From assembly GCF_040954835.1 (NCBI RefSeq), contig NC_090709.1:40838975-40902974 (forward strand): a DNA stretch of 64,000 nt. Direction: 5' to 3'. A program made the translations under genes and the position numbers. The notes under the pieces are model-generated. The model had not been told where the DNA came from, searched no databases, and was given only the letters and a program-made list of their open reading frames with translations. This DNA is from Lepisosteus oculatus (taxonomy: Eukaryota > Chordata > Actinopteri > Semionotiformes > Lepisosteidae). Numbering within the stretch: the stretch's first letter is position 1; each line of letters begins with the position of its first letter. Of this stretch, positions 34,971-47,084 are shown one piece after another.

Positions 34971-36020
34971 TCCCTAGCATTCATATAGTGCCTTTCATAC
35001 TGGGAGATGCACAGCGATCAGTGTGGACCAGTAACCCCACCTGGGAGACGCACAGTGATCAGTCTGCACCAATGACCCCACCTGGGAGACGCACGGCGAT
35101 CATCCTGCACCAGTAACCCCACCTGGGAGACGCACAGTGATCGTTCAGCACCAGTAACCCCACCTGGGAGACGCACAGTGATCATTCTGCACCAGTAACC
35201 CCACCTGGGAGACACACAGCGATCATTCTGCACCAGTAACCCCACCTGGGAGACGCACAGCGATCATTCTGCACCAGTATCCCCACCTGGGAGACGCACA
35301 GCGATCATTCTGCACCAGTAACCCCACCTGGGAGACGCACAGCGATCATTCTGCACCAGTAACCCCACCTGGGAGAAACACAGCAATCATTCTGCACCAG
35401 TAACCCCATCTGGGAGACGCACAGTGATCATTCTGCACCAGTAACCCCACCTGGGAGACACACAGCAATCATTCTGCACCAGTAACCCCACCTGGGAGAC
35501 GCACAGCGATCATTCTGCACCAGTATCCCCACCTGGGAGACGCACAGTGATCATTCTGCACCAGTATCCCCACCTGGGAGACGCACAGCGATCCTTCTGC
35601 ACCAGTATCCTCACCTGGGAGACGCACAGTGATCGTTCTGCACCAGTATCCCCACCTGGGAGACGCACAGTGATCGTTCTGCACCAGTATCCCCACCTGG
35701 GAGACGCACAGTGATCGTTCTGCACCAGTATCCCCACCTGGGAGACACACAGCGATCGTTCTGCACCAGTATCCCCACCTGGGAGACGCACAGCGATCGT
35801 TCTGCACCAGTATCCCCACCTGGGAGACGCACAGCGATCGTTCTGCACCAGTATCCCCACCTGGGAGACGCACAGTGATCGTTCTGCACCAGTATCCCCA
35901 CCTGGGAGACGCACAGTGATCGTTCTGCACCAGTATCCCCACCTGGGAGACGCACAGTGATCGTTCTGCACCAGTATCCCCACCTGGGAGACCCACGGCG
36001 ATCGTTCTGCACCAGGAGAT
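34971..36020. repeat. 41-bp minisatellite, about 25 copies, with parent flank
   Basis: Same unit as 11036-12268. The left flank CATTCATATAGTGCCTTTCA followed by TACTGGGAGATGCACAGCGA looks like a dispersed fish element with a TATAGCGCC-type head, which runs directly into the first unit. That suggests the array arose inside such an element. The right half has a fixed GTATCCCC variant in place of GTAACCCC. Confidence 0.94.
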
Positions 36021-36199
36021 GAAAGGGAGGAGAGAGAATGTGTTCGAGGAGGTGAATCAAGGACACTAGGGTGAACACCTCCACTCCTACAAAGAGTGTC
36101 CCTGGAGCTGTAATGAGCAAGTAGTCAGGACTTTGGTTTAACATCAACCATCCTACAGCAGATTGTCCCCATACTGGGAAACTGGGATCCATCCAGCCA
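36021..36199. other. Short spacer, probably remainder of the dispersed element
   Basis: ACTAGGGTGAACACCTCCAC and TACAAAGAGTGTCCCTGGAG look similar in type to the 3' part of the element beside 22690-22800 (GGGGTAACACCCCTACTCTT). No gene. Confidence 0.3.
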
Positions 36200-36593
36200 T
36201 CTTCCCCCAGCTCTCTCCAGTCCAGGGTCACAGACTTGGGCAGCTGGAGTCTGTCCCAGCAAGCAACAGGCACAAGGCAGGGCTCACCCTGGACAGGACA
36301 GCAGTCCATCACAGGACACACACACACACACACACACACCCTGGACAGGATACCAGTCCATCACAGGACACACACACACTCACACACCCTGGACAGGACA
36401 CCAGTCCATCACGGGACACACACACACACACACCCTGGACAGGACACCAGTCCATCACGGGACACACACACACACACACCCTGGACAGGACACCAGTCCA
36501 TCACAGGACACACACACTCACACACCCTGGACAGGACACCAGTCCATCACAGGACACACACACACACCCTGGACAGGACACCAGTCCATCACA

Positions 36594-36629
<36 letters not shown>

Positions 36630-36750
36630 CTCTGCAGGGAAACCTAGAGGGACCATGCAAGCTCCACACAGACAGTACCCCAGGAGATGAACCCAGAGTC
36701 CCAGCAGTGCGAAGCAGCCATGCTGCCCTGGATACTGAGACCACGGTTCG
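36200..36750 (-). mobile_element. tRNA-derived SINE, - orientation, with internal minisatellite
   Basis: Read on -: a degenerate head with box B-like GGTTCATCTCC (36683-36693) and CTGTCTGTGTGGAGCTTGCA. About 7 copies of GTCCTGTGATGGACTGGTGT unit follow (about 36290-36610 on +). The distal part GCCTTGTGCCTGTTGCTTGC and GACTCCAGCTGCCC (about 36245-36285) comes last. Complete in layout, like 7655-8800. Confidence 0.85.
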
Positions 36751-37130
36751 GGAGCGCTAATCTAGAGGAAAAAACACCAACTTCTAGTCCACCTACACCA
36801 CTTAACAGCAGCAAGCCTGATAATGAGGTCTGCCATCGAACTGCATCTCCCCAGGTTAAAAGCCTGCTGTCCTAGTTGAATTTGATTTTTAAAAATCATG
36901 GCGTTTAGGAAATAAGAAAAAGGAAACGTGAATATGGCCCAAGATTTGACCGAGTACAGACAGCCCCCAGACAAGCCCGCAGAAATAAATTAAATAGGGA
37001 AGTAAAGAGAGCGAAAACAGCTCAGAAAACACTTTCCAAGAGGGGGGAACTGCCTTTGAATTTTCAAATGTACATTCCTGCAGGTAGTTTCGAGTTTGTT
37101 TTTTTTTTTAAAAAGAATACCGTCTGAGGT
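36751..37130. other. Spacer, no gene recognised
   Basis: Unique, AT-rich near 36880-37130. Nothing recognised. Confidence 0.4.
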
Positions 37131-37350
37131 TTTGTGAAACAAAGCAGATTCGGTTTCCAGACGCTGGCGGGCCCTCCCCCCGACCAAACCACTTCACACC
37201 GCGCCGGGCTCCGAGCTGTAGGCCGCGGGCAGCCTCGGGGTTTCCCGGCTCCCCCTCCCCGCCTCCCGCAGCCCACTTCACAGCGGCCGCGACCTTCAGC
37301 GCCCCGGGCTGCCCGCCACTCGCGATACGAGCTGCCGAGCGAAACGAGAA
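37131..37350. promoter_or_regulatory. Short CpG-rich segment, possible promoter
   Basis: GC- and CpG-rich for about 200 bp (GCGGCCGCGACC near 37283) in AT-rich surroundings. No adjoining exon is recognised, so the role is unknown. Confidence 0.3.
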
Positions 37351-38369
37351 AGAAACATTTTAACGTTTAATTTTTACGTCGATATACGTGTTTTTTTTTG
37401 GGGGGGTTGTTTCCGTTTTCTTTCATTGTTGGGTAGTTTGTTTTTTTTTTTAGACCGGGCTGGTCTTTTTTTAAAGGCGTGACGACGTTAAATTAACCGC
37501 CGATCATATATATATATATTTAATTTGAAAATCGTTTTCTGTTTTTAACGGCTACTCTATTTATGAAATTGAGTACTCGTTCATTACTTTCTTTCCCTCC
37601 TGTTCCTTTCCGTCTGTGTGATAAACAAATACCAGTACCTGTGTCTGAAGAACAAGAAAAAGAAGGTGTACTGAGGTGACTAACAAGAAACAGGAGTATT
37701 TTGTCCACAAACTGTACAAATTTACATCGGGTTACATCAATTAACCGCTAATTTCCTCCCTGATTGAGTAAGCGGTTTTCTCAAGATGACTAAAACGTTA
37801 AAAAAAGTCATGATGTGTCATCTTCGTAGTCATTGCGGTCAATACCCAGACCAACCAAACAAAAAAAATTCGGCGAACCCATTCGCTCTCGGGCGAGATC
37901 AGAAGGAATGAACAAACTCCGAACTCTCCCGGATTTCAAAAATAACAATTTTGATGTCATTTTTGTTGTCTTTCTCACCACTCCCGCAAATAGCTCTGTC
38001 CGTATTCTTCTCGAAAATAACACCTTTGGAGAGCTGGTTGATATCGCTCTTGATAACAGAATGTTGTGTTACAACAACGCATCTCTCGGTCGAATCCAAC
38101 AGCGAGGTTATCCACACATCAACTTTTCAAGAACAATCTATCTCTCAATAATAAAGTTAAATTGTTATCGTTTTAGGGATGGGAAGTTAGTGCTGGTTTC
38201 CAGGTGATCGTTTCGATTCGTCAGAGGAGTTCAAGGCCTTATAACAGTAGGTTACTGGAGCTCTCATCGGGTGGATTCGTTTGAGGAGGTCATTAAATCC
38301 AATCAAATCAATATTGATCTGCTACGGCACCCTCTGCAATGCTACGGGATCGCACAGCCCCCGACAGAA
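37351..38369. other. AT-rich unique region, no gene recognised
   Basis: Contains homopolymer T runs (37390, 37441) and (TA)n at 37508. A 124-codon + open frame (37833-38207) has no recognised domain and no splice or promoter context; I leave it uncalled. Confidence 0.35.
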
Positions 38370-38532
38370 AATTCAAGTCAACTCAAGGTGCTTTATTGGC
38401 ATGACCGACGGGTACAATCAGTGTTGCGAAAGCAAATAAGAATAAAATGAACATGAAACGAAACAAAAAAAATAAAAGTAAAATAAAATCTACAGACATA
38501 TTACAGACATTTACAACAAAGACATAAGCACA
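38370..38532 (-). mobile_element. Non-LTR retrotransposon 3' end, - orientation
   Basis: Read on -: AATAAAGCACCTTGAGTTGA, preceded by CACTGATTGTACCCGTCGGT and ATTTACTTTTATTTT-type AT-rich sequence. Same family as 51715-51900 (+) and 61535-61712 (+), where the tail is TTGAATTGAATTG. The poly(A)-signal-like AATAAA plus pentanucleotide tail are typical of a LINE-type 3' end. Confidence 0.7.
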
Positions 38533-39598
38533 CATAAGACCACAGCACAGAATCACACAGCGCCTGACGGTATCCTACTGCAGCAGCAGGCCAGAGGAGA
38601 GGAGGTAAAACTCCCCCCGGGGGGAGAGGAGAGACCTCTGGGGGTACCAGGCCTGGTGACACCCCCTCTTCAGGTACTGAGCTCAGGGTGCAATACGCAT
38701 GATAGATCATGGACGATCAGTGCTGTAGACCACAGCACAGAATCACACAGCGCCTGACGGTATCCTACTGCAGCAGCAGGCCAGAGGAGAGGAGGTAAAA
38801 CTCCCCGCAGGGGGAGAGGAGAGACCTCTGGGGGTCGCAGGCCTGATAGTACCTCCCTCTTCAGGTACTGAGCGCAGGGTCCAATAAGCATGATAGATCA
38901 TGGACTATCAGTGCTGTAGACCACAGCACAGAATCACACAGCGCCTGACGGTACCCTGCTGCAGCAGCAGGCCAGAGGAGAGGAGGTAAAACTCCCCGCA
39001 GGGGGAGAGGAGAGACCTCTGGGGGTCGCAGGCCTGATAGTACCTCCCTCTTCAGGTACTGAGCGCAGGGTGCAATAAGCATGATAGATCATGGACGATC
39101 AGTGCTGTAGACCACAGCACAGAATCACACAGCGCCTGACAGTATCCTACTGCAGCAGCAGGCCAGAGGAGAGGAGGTAAAACTCCCCCCGGGGGGAGAG
39201 GAGAGACCTCTGGGGGTCGCAGGCCTGATAGTACCTCCCTCTCCAGGTACTGAGCGCAGGGTGCAATAAGCATGATAGATCATGGACGATCAGTGCTGTA
39301 GACCACAGCACAGAATCACACAGCGCCTTACGGTATCCTACTGCAGCAGCAGGCCAGAGGAGAGGAGGTAAAACTCCCCCCGGGGGGAGAGGAGAGACCT
39401 CTGGGGGTACCAGGCCTGGTGACACCCCCTCTCCAGGTACTGAGCGCAGGGTGCAATAAGCATGATAGATCATGGACTATCAGTGCTGTAGACCACAGCA
39501 CAGAATCACACAGCGCCTGACGGTATCCTACTGCAGCAGCAGGCCAGAGGAGAGGAGGTAAAACTCCCCCCGGGGGGAGAGGAGAGACCTCTGGGGGA
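38533..39598. repeat. 191-bp tandem repeat, about 5.6 copies
   Basis: Unit starts at GACCACAGCACAGAATCACA and contains CCTACTGCAGCAGCAGGCCA, GAGAGGAGAGACCTCTGGGG and TGATAGATCATGGAC. Successive copies are exactly 191 bp apart; the last stops at CTCTGGGG. The 73-codon - frames repeated in each unit share the period and are not considered genes. Confidence 0.95.
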
Positions 39599-39659
39599 AC
39601 GGAGCGGCCCCTCCTGCAGGTGATGTGAGATGGAATAAAATGTCGGGCAGCCCTGACCT

Positions 39660-39930
39660 CCTCCCGGCTCACCCCCCCCCAATCCAATAAACCGCGCGAA
39701 ACCGCGCGAAACTGCAAGGCAACACAGAGCCAAACCATCGCCGCCGCCGCCCCCCCGCAGCCCAAACCGGCGGCTGTTAGAAGGAGAGGCGGGAGAAAGG
39801 CGACATCGCGACAGCGGGACGCGTTGGCCGTCGCCATGGTGACTCACCCCGGCCCCCCCGCCTCGCGGCGACGTTGCCTGGTGACGTCAGGGCCCGCCCG
39901 CGGGTTCCACCGACAGCAGAGCCTTTGTGA
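39660..39930. promoter_or_regulatory. CpG-rich segment with RFX-like and CRE motifs, possible promoter
   Basis: GTCGCCATGGTGAC at 39830-39843 and GTTGCCTGGTGAC at 39873-39885 resemble RFX X-box sites (GTTGCCATGGCAAC type). The second overlaps a CRE palindrome TGACGTCA at 39882-39889. An X-box directly beside a CRE is the arrangement seen in MHC-type promoters and in ciliary gene promoters, but I recognise no exon on either side. Confidence 0.4.
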
Positions 39931-40029
39931 CTCATCGCTGCCAGGCTGCGGTTGTGGGTGCCAGTGTGAACCCCCCATTGGTGCTCAAGCAGCAGATCTT
40001 TACACCGTACCCCTCATTCACCCCGAAAT

Positions 40030-42008
40030 ACAGACACCTCCGAGCCCTCCAGGACCAGGACTGGACAGCCCTGCTTTAAAGACCCCTGGAGACTCTGCAG
40101 ACACACACACACACTGACCCCTCCAGGACCAGGACTGGACAGCCCTGCTTTAAAGACCCCTGGAGACTCTGCAGACACACACACACACTGACCCCTCCAG
40201 GACCAGGACTGGACAGCCCTGATTTAAAGACCCCTGGAGACTCTGCAGACACACACACACTGACCCCTCCAGCACCAGGACTGGACAGCCCTGCTTTAAA
40301 GACCCCTGGAGACTCTGCAGACACACACACACTGACCCCTCCAGGACCAGGACTGGACAGCCCTGCTTTAAAGACCCCTGGAGACTGCAGACACACACAC
40401 ACACTGACCCCTCCAGGAGCAGGACTGGACAGCCCTGCTTTAAAGACCCCTGGAGACTCTGCAGACACACACACACACTGACCCCTCCAGGACCAGGACT
40501 GGACAGCCCTGCTTTAAAGACCCCTGGAGACTCTGCAGACACACACACACTGACCCCTCCAGCACCAGGACTGGACAGCCCTGCTTTAAAGACCCCTGGA
40601 GACTCTGCAGACACACACACACACTGACCCCTCCAGGACCAGGACTGGACAGCCCTGATTTAAAGACCCCTGGAGACTCTGCAGACACACACACACTGAC
40701 CCCTCCAGCACCAGGACTGGACAGCCCTGCTTTAAAGACCCCTGGAGACTCTGCAGACACACACACACTGACCCCTCCAGGACCAGGACTGGACAGCCCT
40801 GCTTTAAAGACCCCTGGAGACTCTGCAGACACACACACACTGACCCCTCCAGGAGCAGGACTGGACAGCCCTGCTTTAAAGACCCCTGGAGACTCTGCAG
40901 ACACACACACACACTGACCCCTCCAGGACCAGGACTGGACAGCCCTGCTTTAAAGACCCCTGGAGACTCTGCAGACACACACACACTGACCCCTCCAGCA
41001 CCAGGACTGGACAGCCCTGCTTTAAAGACCCCTGGAGACTCTGCAGACACACACACACACTGACCCCTCCAGGACCAGGACTGGACAGCCCTGCTTTAAA
41101 GACCCCTGGAGACTCTCCAGACACACACACACACACTGACCCCTCCAGGACCAGGACTGGACAGCCCTGCTTTAAAGACCCCTGGAGACTCTGCAGACAC
41201 ACACACACACACTGACCCCTCCAGGACCAGGACTGGACAGCCCTGCTTTAAAGACCCCTGGAGACTCTGCAGACACACACACACACTGACCCCTCCAGGA
41301 CCAGGACTGGACAGCCCTGCTTTAAAGACCCCTGGAGACTCTGCAGACACACACACACACTGACCCCTCCAGGACCAGGACTGGACAGCCCTGCTTTAAA
41401 GACCCCTGGAGACTCTGCAGACACACACACACACTGACCCCTCCAGGACCAGGACTGGACAGCCCTGCTTTAAAGACCCCTGGAGACTCTGCAGACACAC
41501 ACACACTGACCCCTCCAGGACCAGGACTGGACAGCCCTGCTTTAAAGACCCCTGGAGACTCTGCAGACACACACACACACTGACTCCTCCAGGACCAGGA
41601 CTGGACAGCCCTGCTTTAAAGACCCCTGGAGACTCTGCAGACACACACACACACTGACCCCTCCAGGACCAGGACTGGACAGCCCTGCTTTAAAGACCCC
41701 TGGAGACTCTGCAGACACACACACACTGACCCCTCCAGGACCAGGACTGGACAGCCCTGCTTTAAAGACCCCTGGAGACTCTGCAGACACACACACACAC
41801 TGACCCCTCCAGGACCAGGACTGGACAGCCCTGCTTTAAAGACCCCTGGAGACTCTGCAGACACACACACACACTGACCCCTCCAGGACCAGGACTGGAC
41901 AGCCCTGCTTTAAAGATGCCTGGAGACTCTGCAGACACACACACACTGACCCCTCCAGGAGCAGGACTGGACAGCCCTGCTTTAAAGACCCCTGAAGACT
42001 CTGCAGAC
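40030..42008 (-). repeat. 73-bp minisatellite, about 27 copies, - orientation
   Basis: Unit on +: CTGACCCCTCCAGGACCAGG, ACTGGACAGCCCTGCTTTAA, AGACCCCTGGAGACTCTGCA, GACACACACACA. Unit length is 72-77 bp with CA-number drift. A six-to-eight-unit higher-order pattern is suggested: the CAGCACCAGG, GATTTAAAG and GGAGCAGG variants recur in the same order at about 40220-40560 and 40660-41000. Confidence 0.95.
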
Positions 42009-43091
42009 ATATTTTCCAGATTTGGGAAACGCCGTCCTATCACCCCCCCCCCACACACACACACATACAAACATAACTCCAATTTCCAAGTCGGTAAACA
42101 CTCCGTGTGTCATTAGCACCTTCCCCTCGGCACACTCAGAGCCCTGACTCATCACTCCGTGTCGTTTCGCAGCACGGAGAGGAGCAGGAGTCAGAGGAAC
42201 GGGGTTTTTTTTTGGGTTGTTGTCTTGTTTTGTTTGTGTGTGTGTGTGTTTGTTATTTATGTGCAGAGGTCGATGCTGTCGGCCTCGCTGGTTGCGCGCG
42301 AGCGAAGAGACGGGGCGTGCGGTCGCGGTTGTCAGGGGCAACGGGGCAGGCCGTCCGGAAGTGCCCCGGAAGTCAGGGCCTTGCGGCTGATTAAAAATAA
42401 CGGGTGTCGAAACGGAGGGGAGAGAGAGAGAGAGAAAAAAAAAACCAACAAAAAAAAAAGAAACGAGGGGAGAGAGAGAGAGAAAGAAAGACAGGAAGGC
42501 GCCGTCTTCCTCTTCCTCTGTCTTTCTGGGGAGCGAGGCGGAACAAGTGACGGAGGGGCCGACGGGACGGGACGGTACGGTTTGGGGTTTTGTTTATTTT
42601 CTCGTTGTTAACGGAGGAGGGGACCCCCCCGAAAAAAAAAACCAAAACGACACGACGGAGCAAAAAAGACGCGTGTAAATAAATCAATAGAGATTTGTCC
42701 TCCCCCCTCCTTCTTCTTCTTAACAAAACGCGCCCTCCCCGCCTCAGGCCTCTTCACGAAGTCAGGAGGTTAATTACCTGGCGAGCGGGGGCGGGGTGCC
42801 TTTTTCGGGGTGCCCGCCGTCGGGTTTCTGTTGAAGAGCCGTCTCAGACTTCCGTGGGCGGCCTCCCTGTGACCAGACAGGTGGCCGGAGCCGCTGACGG
42901 CCCGTCGGAAAGCGACCTGAACGACGACAAAAAAACAAAACAAAACACACAACAACAACAACAACAGCAAAACACGCCAGGACGTGGGTCCCAGAATGCC
43001 CCGGGGCCGGAGCCAGCGGGAGTCTGGCGGGAGTCAGATTTGAGATGGGGGCGCCTCTCAGCCTGACCCCCCCGACTCCTCAGACCTGGAC

Positions 43092-43092
<1 letters not shown>
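42009..43092. other. CpG-rich region with purine runs, no gene recognised
   Basis: About 42270-42380 and 42740-43030 are GC- and CpG-rich, separated by (GA)n and A-runs (42415-42490, 42640-42660). This may be a promoter or non-coding first exon region. No coding exon can be supported. Confidence 0.3.
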
Positions 43093-43131
<39 letters not shown>

Positions 43132-43300
43132 TGCTTACACTTCTATAGCGCTTTTCTGGACCCTCCACTCGCAGCGCTTTACAGGTAATGGGGATCCCCT
43201 CCACCCCCCCCAGTGTGTACCCCACCTGGATGATGGGACGGCAGCCATAGTGCGCCAGAACGCTCCCCCACACAGCAGCTCTCAGTGAGGGAGGAGAGCA
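43093..43300 (-). mobile_element. SINE/LINE 3' end with (TAA)n tail, - orientation
   Basis: (TAA)n at 43093-43130 joins TTGCTTACACTTCTATAGCG, CGCTTTACAGGTAATGGGGA and AGCAGCTCTCAGTGAGG. Same family as 22255-22645 and 47935-48118. Confidence 0.7.
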
Positions 43301-43942
43301 GTGCTTTTATTGTCAGCTCCACAGACACAAGAGGCAGGAGGGCGGGGCACTTCCGGGTCGAGAGAGGGGAACTGTGGGGGGTGTTTTTCATATTCCAGGA
43401 GGTCGGAGAGAATCGGCGCTTCCTCTAAGTTCACGGTCTTGAGGTCCATTCGGGATTTTGGGGTACGGTAGATGAATGTATTCGGTGACTTAATGACCCG
43501 TCCGAGCAATGGGGTCTTCTGCTCCCCCTTTTAACGGAAGGCGAACTGTCTCCGCAGGCCCCCGACTCCCCACCCCCCCCCCCCCCCCGGCGGTGCAGAA
43601 CAGCACGAGACGAGGTCCCTAACGAGGTGCAGCAGGGCAGTTGTTCCAGACCCCCGCCACTCTTTGGGTAAAGGAGGCCCCACCCAGTGTAATGTTTTCG
43701 CTTCCTGCGCCGGATGAATGGCAGGTCTTTTAACGAGAGGAGGGCCTCTTGGCCTTGACCAGTGACCTCTGTGCTCTCTGTACACAGAGGCCTTGACCAG
43801 TCACCAGTTGATCTGAGGATCAGTAATCAGTAATCAGCCTGCTGGTCCTGGACAAGGCCTCTGGGATGGGATTTTTCCATAGTCTTTTGTATTCAGGACT
43901 TAAGAGAGTCAGTTTTGCATGCTGGTAATATTTCTCTGGAAA
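43301..43942. other. Spacer with a possible retroelement remnant
   Basis: CAGTTGTTCCAGACCCCCGC and CACTCTTTGGGTAAAGGAGG (43637-43676) resemble a common LINE-derived fish motif. Otherwise unique, with C-runs near 43570. No gene. Confidence 0.35.
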
Positions 43943-45707
43943 ACATTAACACTGCACTGAGAGAGAGAGGGGTTCATAAAGACACACTGACTGGACACTC
44001 CAGTACATGAACACTGCACTGAGAGAGAGAGGGGTTCATACAGACACACTGACTGGACACTCCAGTACATGAACACTGCACTGAGAGAGAGAGGGGTTCA
44101 TACAGACACACTGACTGGACACTCCAGTACATGAACACTGCACTGAGAGAGAGAGAGGGGTTCACACAGACACACTGACTGGACACTCCAGGACATGAAC
44201 ACTGCACTGAGAGAGAGAGGGGTTCACACAGACACACTGACTGGACACTCCAGTACATGAATACTGCACTGAGAGAGAGGGGGGTTCATACAGACACACT
44301 GACTGGACACTCCAGGACATGAACACTGCACTGAGAGAGAGGGGTTCATAAAGACACACTGACTGGACACTCCAGGACATGAACACTGCACTGAGAGAGA
44401 GAGGGGTTCATACACACACACTGACTGGACACTCCAGTACATGAACACTGCACTGAGAGAGAGAGGGGTTCACACAGACACACTGACTGGACACTCCAGG
44501 ACATGAACACTGCACCGAGAGAGAGAGGGGTTCATACAGACACACTGACTGGACACTCCAGGACATGAACACTGCGCTGAGAGAGAGGGGTTCATAAAGA
44601 CACACTGACTGGACACTCCAGGACATGAACACTGCACTGAGAGAGAGGGGTTCACACAGACACACTGACTGGACACTCCAGGACATGAACACTGCACTGA
44701 GAGAGAGAGGGGTTCATACAGACACACTGACTGGACACTCCAGGACATGAACACTGCGCTGAGAGAGAGAGGGGTTCATACAGACACCCTGACTGGACAC
44801 TCCAGTACATGAACACTGCACTGAGAGAGAGGGGGGTTCATACAGACACACTGACTGGACACTCCAGTACATGAACACTGCACTGAGAGAGAGAGGGGTT
44901 CATACACACACACTGACTGGACACTCCAGGAGATGAACACTGCACTGAGAGAGAGGGGTTCATACAGACACACTGACTGGACACTCCAGGAGATGAACAC
45001 TGCACTGAGAGAGAGAGGGGTTCACACAGACACACTGACTGGATACTCCAGTACATGAACACTGCACTGAGAGAGAGGGGTTCATACAGACACACTGACT
45101 GGACACTCCAGGACATGAACACTGCACTGAGAGAGAGAGGGGTTCATACACACACACTGACTGGACACTCCAGTACATGAACACTGCACTGAGAGAGAGA
45201 GGGGTTCATACAGACACACTGACTGGACACTCCAGTACATGAACACTGCACTGAGAGAGAGAGGGGTTCATACAGACACACTGACTGGACACTCCAGTAC
45301 ATGAACACTGCACTGAGAGAGAGAGGGGTTCATACACACACACACTGACTGGACACTCCAGTACATGAACACTGCACTGAGAGAGAGAGGGGTTCACACA
45401 GACACACTGACTGGACACTCCAGTACATGAACACTGCACTGAGAGAGAGAGGGGTTCACACAGACACACTGACTGGACACTCCAGTACATTAACACTGCA
45501 CTGAGAGAGAGAGGGGTTCATACAGACACACTGACTGGACACTCCAGTACATTAACACTGCACTGAGAGAGAGAGGGGTTCATACAGACACACTGACTGG
45601 ACACTCCAGTACATGAACACTGCACTGAGAGAGAGAGGGGTTCACACAGACACACTGACTGGACACTCCAGTACATGAACACTGCACTGAGAGAGAGAGA
45701 GAGAGAG
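43943..45707. repeat. 62-bp minisatellite, about 28 copies (third array)
   Basis: Same family and orientation as 12656-15395, with more GGACATG and 60-bp (two-base-shorter) variants. Confidence 0.96.
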
Positions 45708-46147
45708 GAAAGTGGAAAGTGTCACAGGTACACCAGCCTCTCTTCACACCGATAAGTATCTTGATTGGGCTCCGATAGGTGCTGGTTTTTCCCTTGAGAC
45801 AAGAAAGCACCGTCTTCCTCTGAAATGTCACTCAGAACTCCGGTCTTTCCCTCCCCACCGGCGGTGCGATTTTCACTTTCCAAACAAGAAAAAAAAAAGA
45901 GAACGAACCGCTCCCATTTCCTCGTTGGCGAGGCTGCCTGTGTGACAAGAACCCCGAGTCTGAGTCATCTCGCAAGGCCTGGTATCTCAGACAGCGGGGC
46001 GCCCCGGATCGGGAGAGGTGGGGGGGCGGGGTGTCAGGCGAGCTCTGGGCTGGCTGGCGCCGGGAGAGAGCCGACGCGGAGACCCCAAGTCGGAATTCGG
46101 GAGCGACGCACAGACCGGCGGAAACGAGTGCGCTGACAACTGGAAGC
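45708..46147. other. Spacer, no gene recognised
   Basis: Unique, becoming GC-rich at 45990-46130. No exon signal. Confidence 0.35.
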
Positions 46148-46560
46148 GTCTGTACACAGAGGGGGGCGGGGGTGGGGAACGAGCCGCCCAGTCCGTGTGG
46201 TTGAAGCCGATACCCTGGCTTCTCTCCAGACACAGCTGGGTGAGCTCCTCCAGTCAGGACAGGGGGCTCTTCTGTACACAGAGGGGGGTGGGGGTGGGGA
46301 ACGAGCCGCCCAGTCCGTGTGGTTGAAGCCGATACCCTGGCTTCTCTCCAGACACAGCTGGATGAGCTCCTCCAGTCAGGACAGGAGGCTCTACTGTACA
46401 CAGAGGGGGGCGGGGGTGGGGAACAAGCTGCCCAGCCCTGTGGTTGAAGCCGATACCCTGGGGCTTCTCTCCGAACGCAGCAGGCCGGGATCCTCACATC
46501 GATTAACTACTTAATGACCAGACTAGCGAGTTGGGCCGAACGACCTGTTCTTCTTTCTGA
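46148..46560 (+). mobile_element. Retroelement 3' end with internal 122-bp tandem copies
   Basis: Three copies, 122 bp apart (TGTACACAGAGG at 46151, 46273, 46395), each with GAAGCCGATACCCTGGCTTC and CAGACACAGCTGGATGAGCT. The end TTGGGCCGAACGACCTGTTC at about 46532 is the usual 3' end of this fish element family. Of the four copies in the window this is the most complete. Confidence 0.75.
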
Positions 46561-47084
46561 ACTTTCCCCAGGTCTTCTGTACACTGTTCTATCCTGCTGA
46601 TCTGTAGATGTATCCAAATATAGCTGTACAAACCCGACAACTGTAACTACGGGCGCTTGGGTTTCGGCAATTTATGAACAGTCTTGCCGCATTTACGACG
46701 AACTCTGTCGCGCGTCTGTCGGTGACAAACGGTTTTTTTTTTAATCCTGTTTTTTTTTTCTTCTTCTCTTTAATCCTGCAGCCGCTCCTGTCCCCTTATG
46801 CGAAGGAAAGAAGGCCCAGCAAGTTCCCCTTAAAAACACCGCATTGCACTAAAAAAAAAACGACCCGCCCAGGAACAGACATTCGAGATCTTCAGTCCCG
46901 TGCGGAGTAAGGTGAGGTGTCCGCGTCCGAACGTTTTGAGGAAAGGCTGGGTATCAGGGAGCTGTCGCTTATTAATGCCGGGTGAGGAATAAAACACCGA
47001 GCGTGCTGAGAAATCGTTATTGTCTTCCGGAATCTCTCTGGGAGAACCAATTAAAGAGGCAGATGACATGATTAAAAGTTGAGG
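46561..47084. other. Unique spacer, no gene recognised
   Basis: AT-rich with T and A runs at 46731-46765 and 46851-46860. No recognised exon. Confidence 0.4.

Noticed and set aside
37833-38207. 124-codon + frame
   Set aside because: No recognised motif, AT-rich context, no splice or promoter evidence.
38501-39473. Repeated 73-codon - frames, each with an APCAQYL start and an HPALST end
   Set aside because: Period equals the 191-bp tandem repeat; no domain or gene structure.
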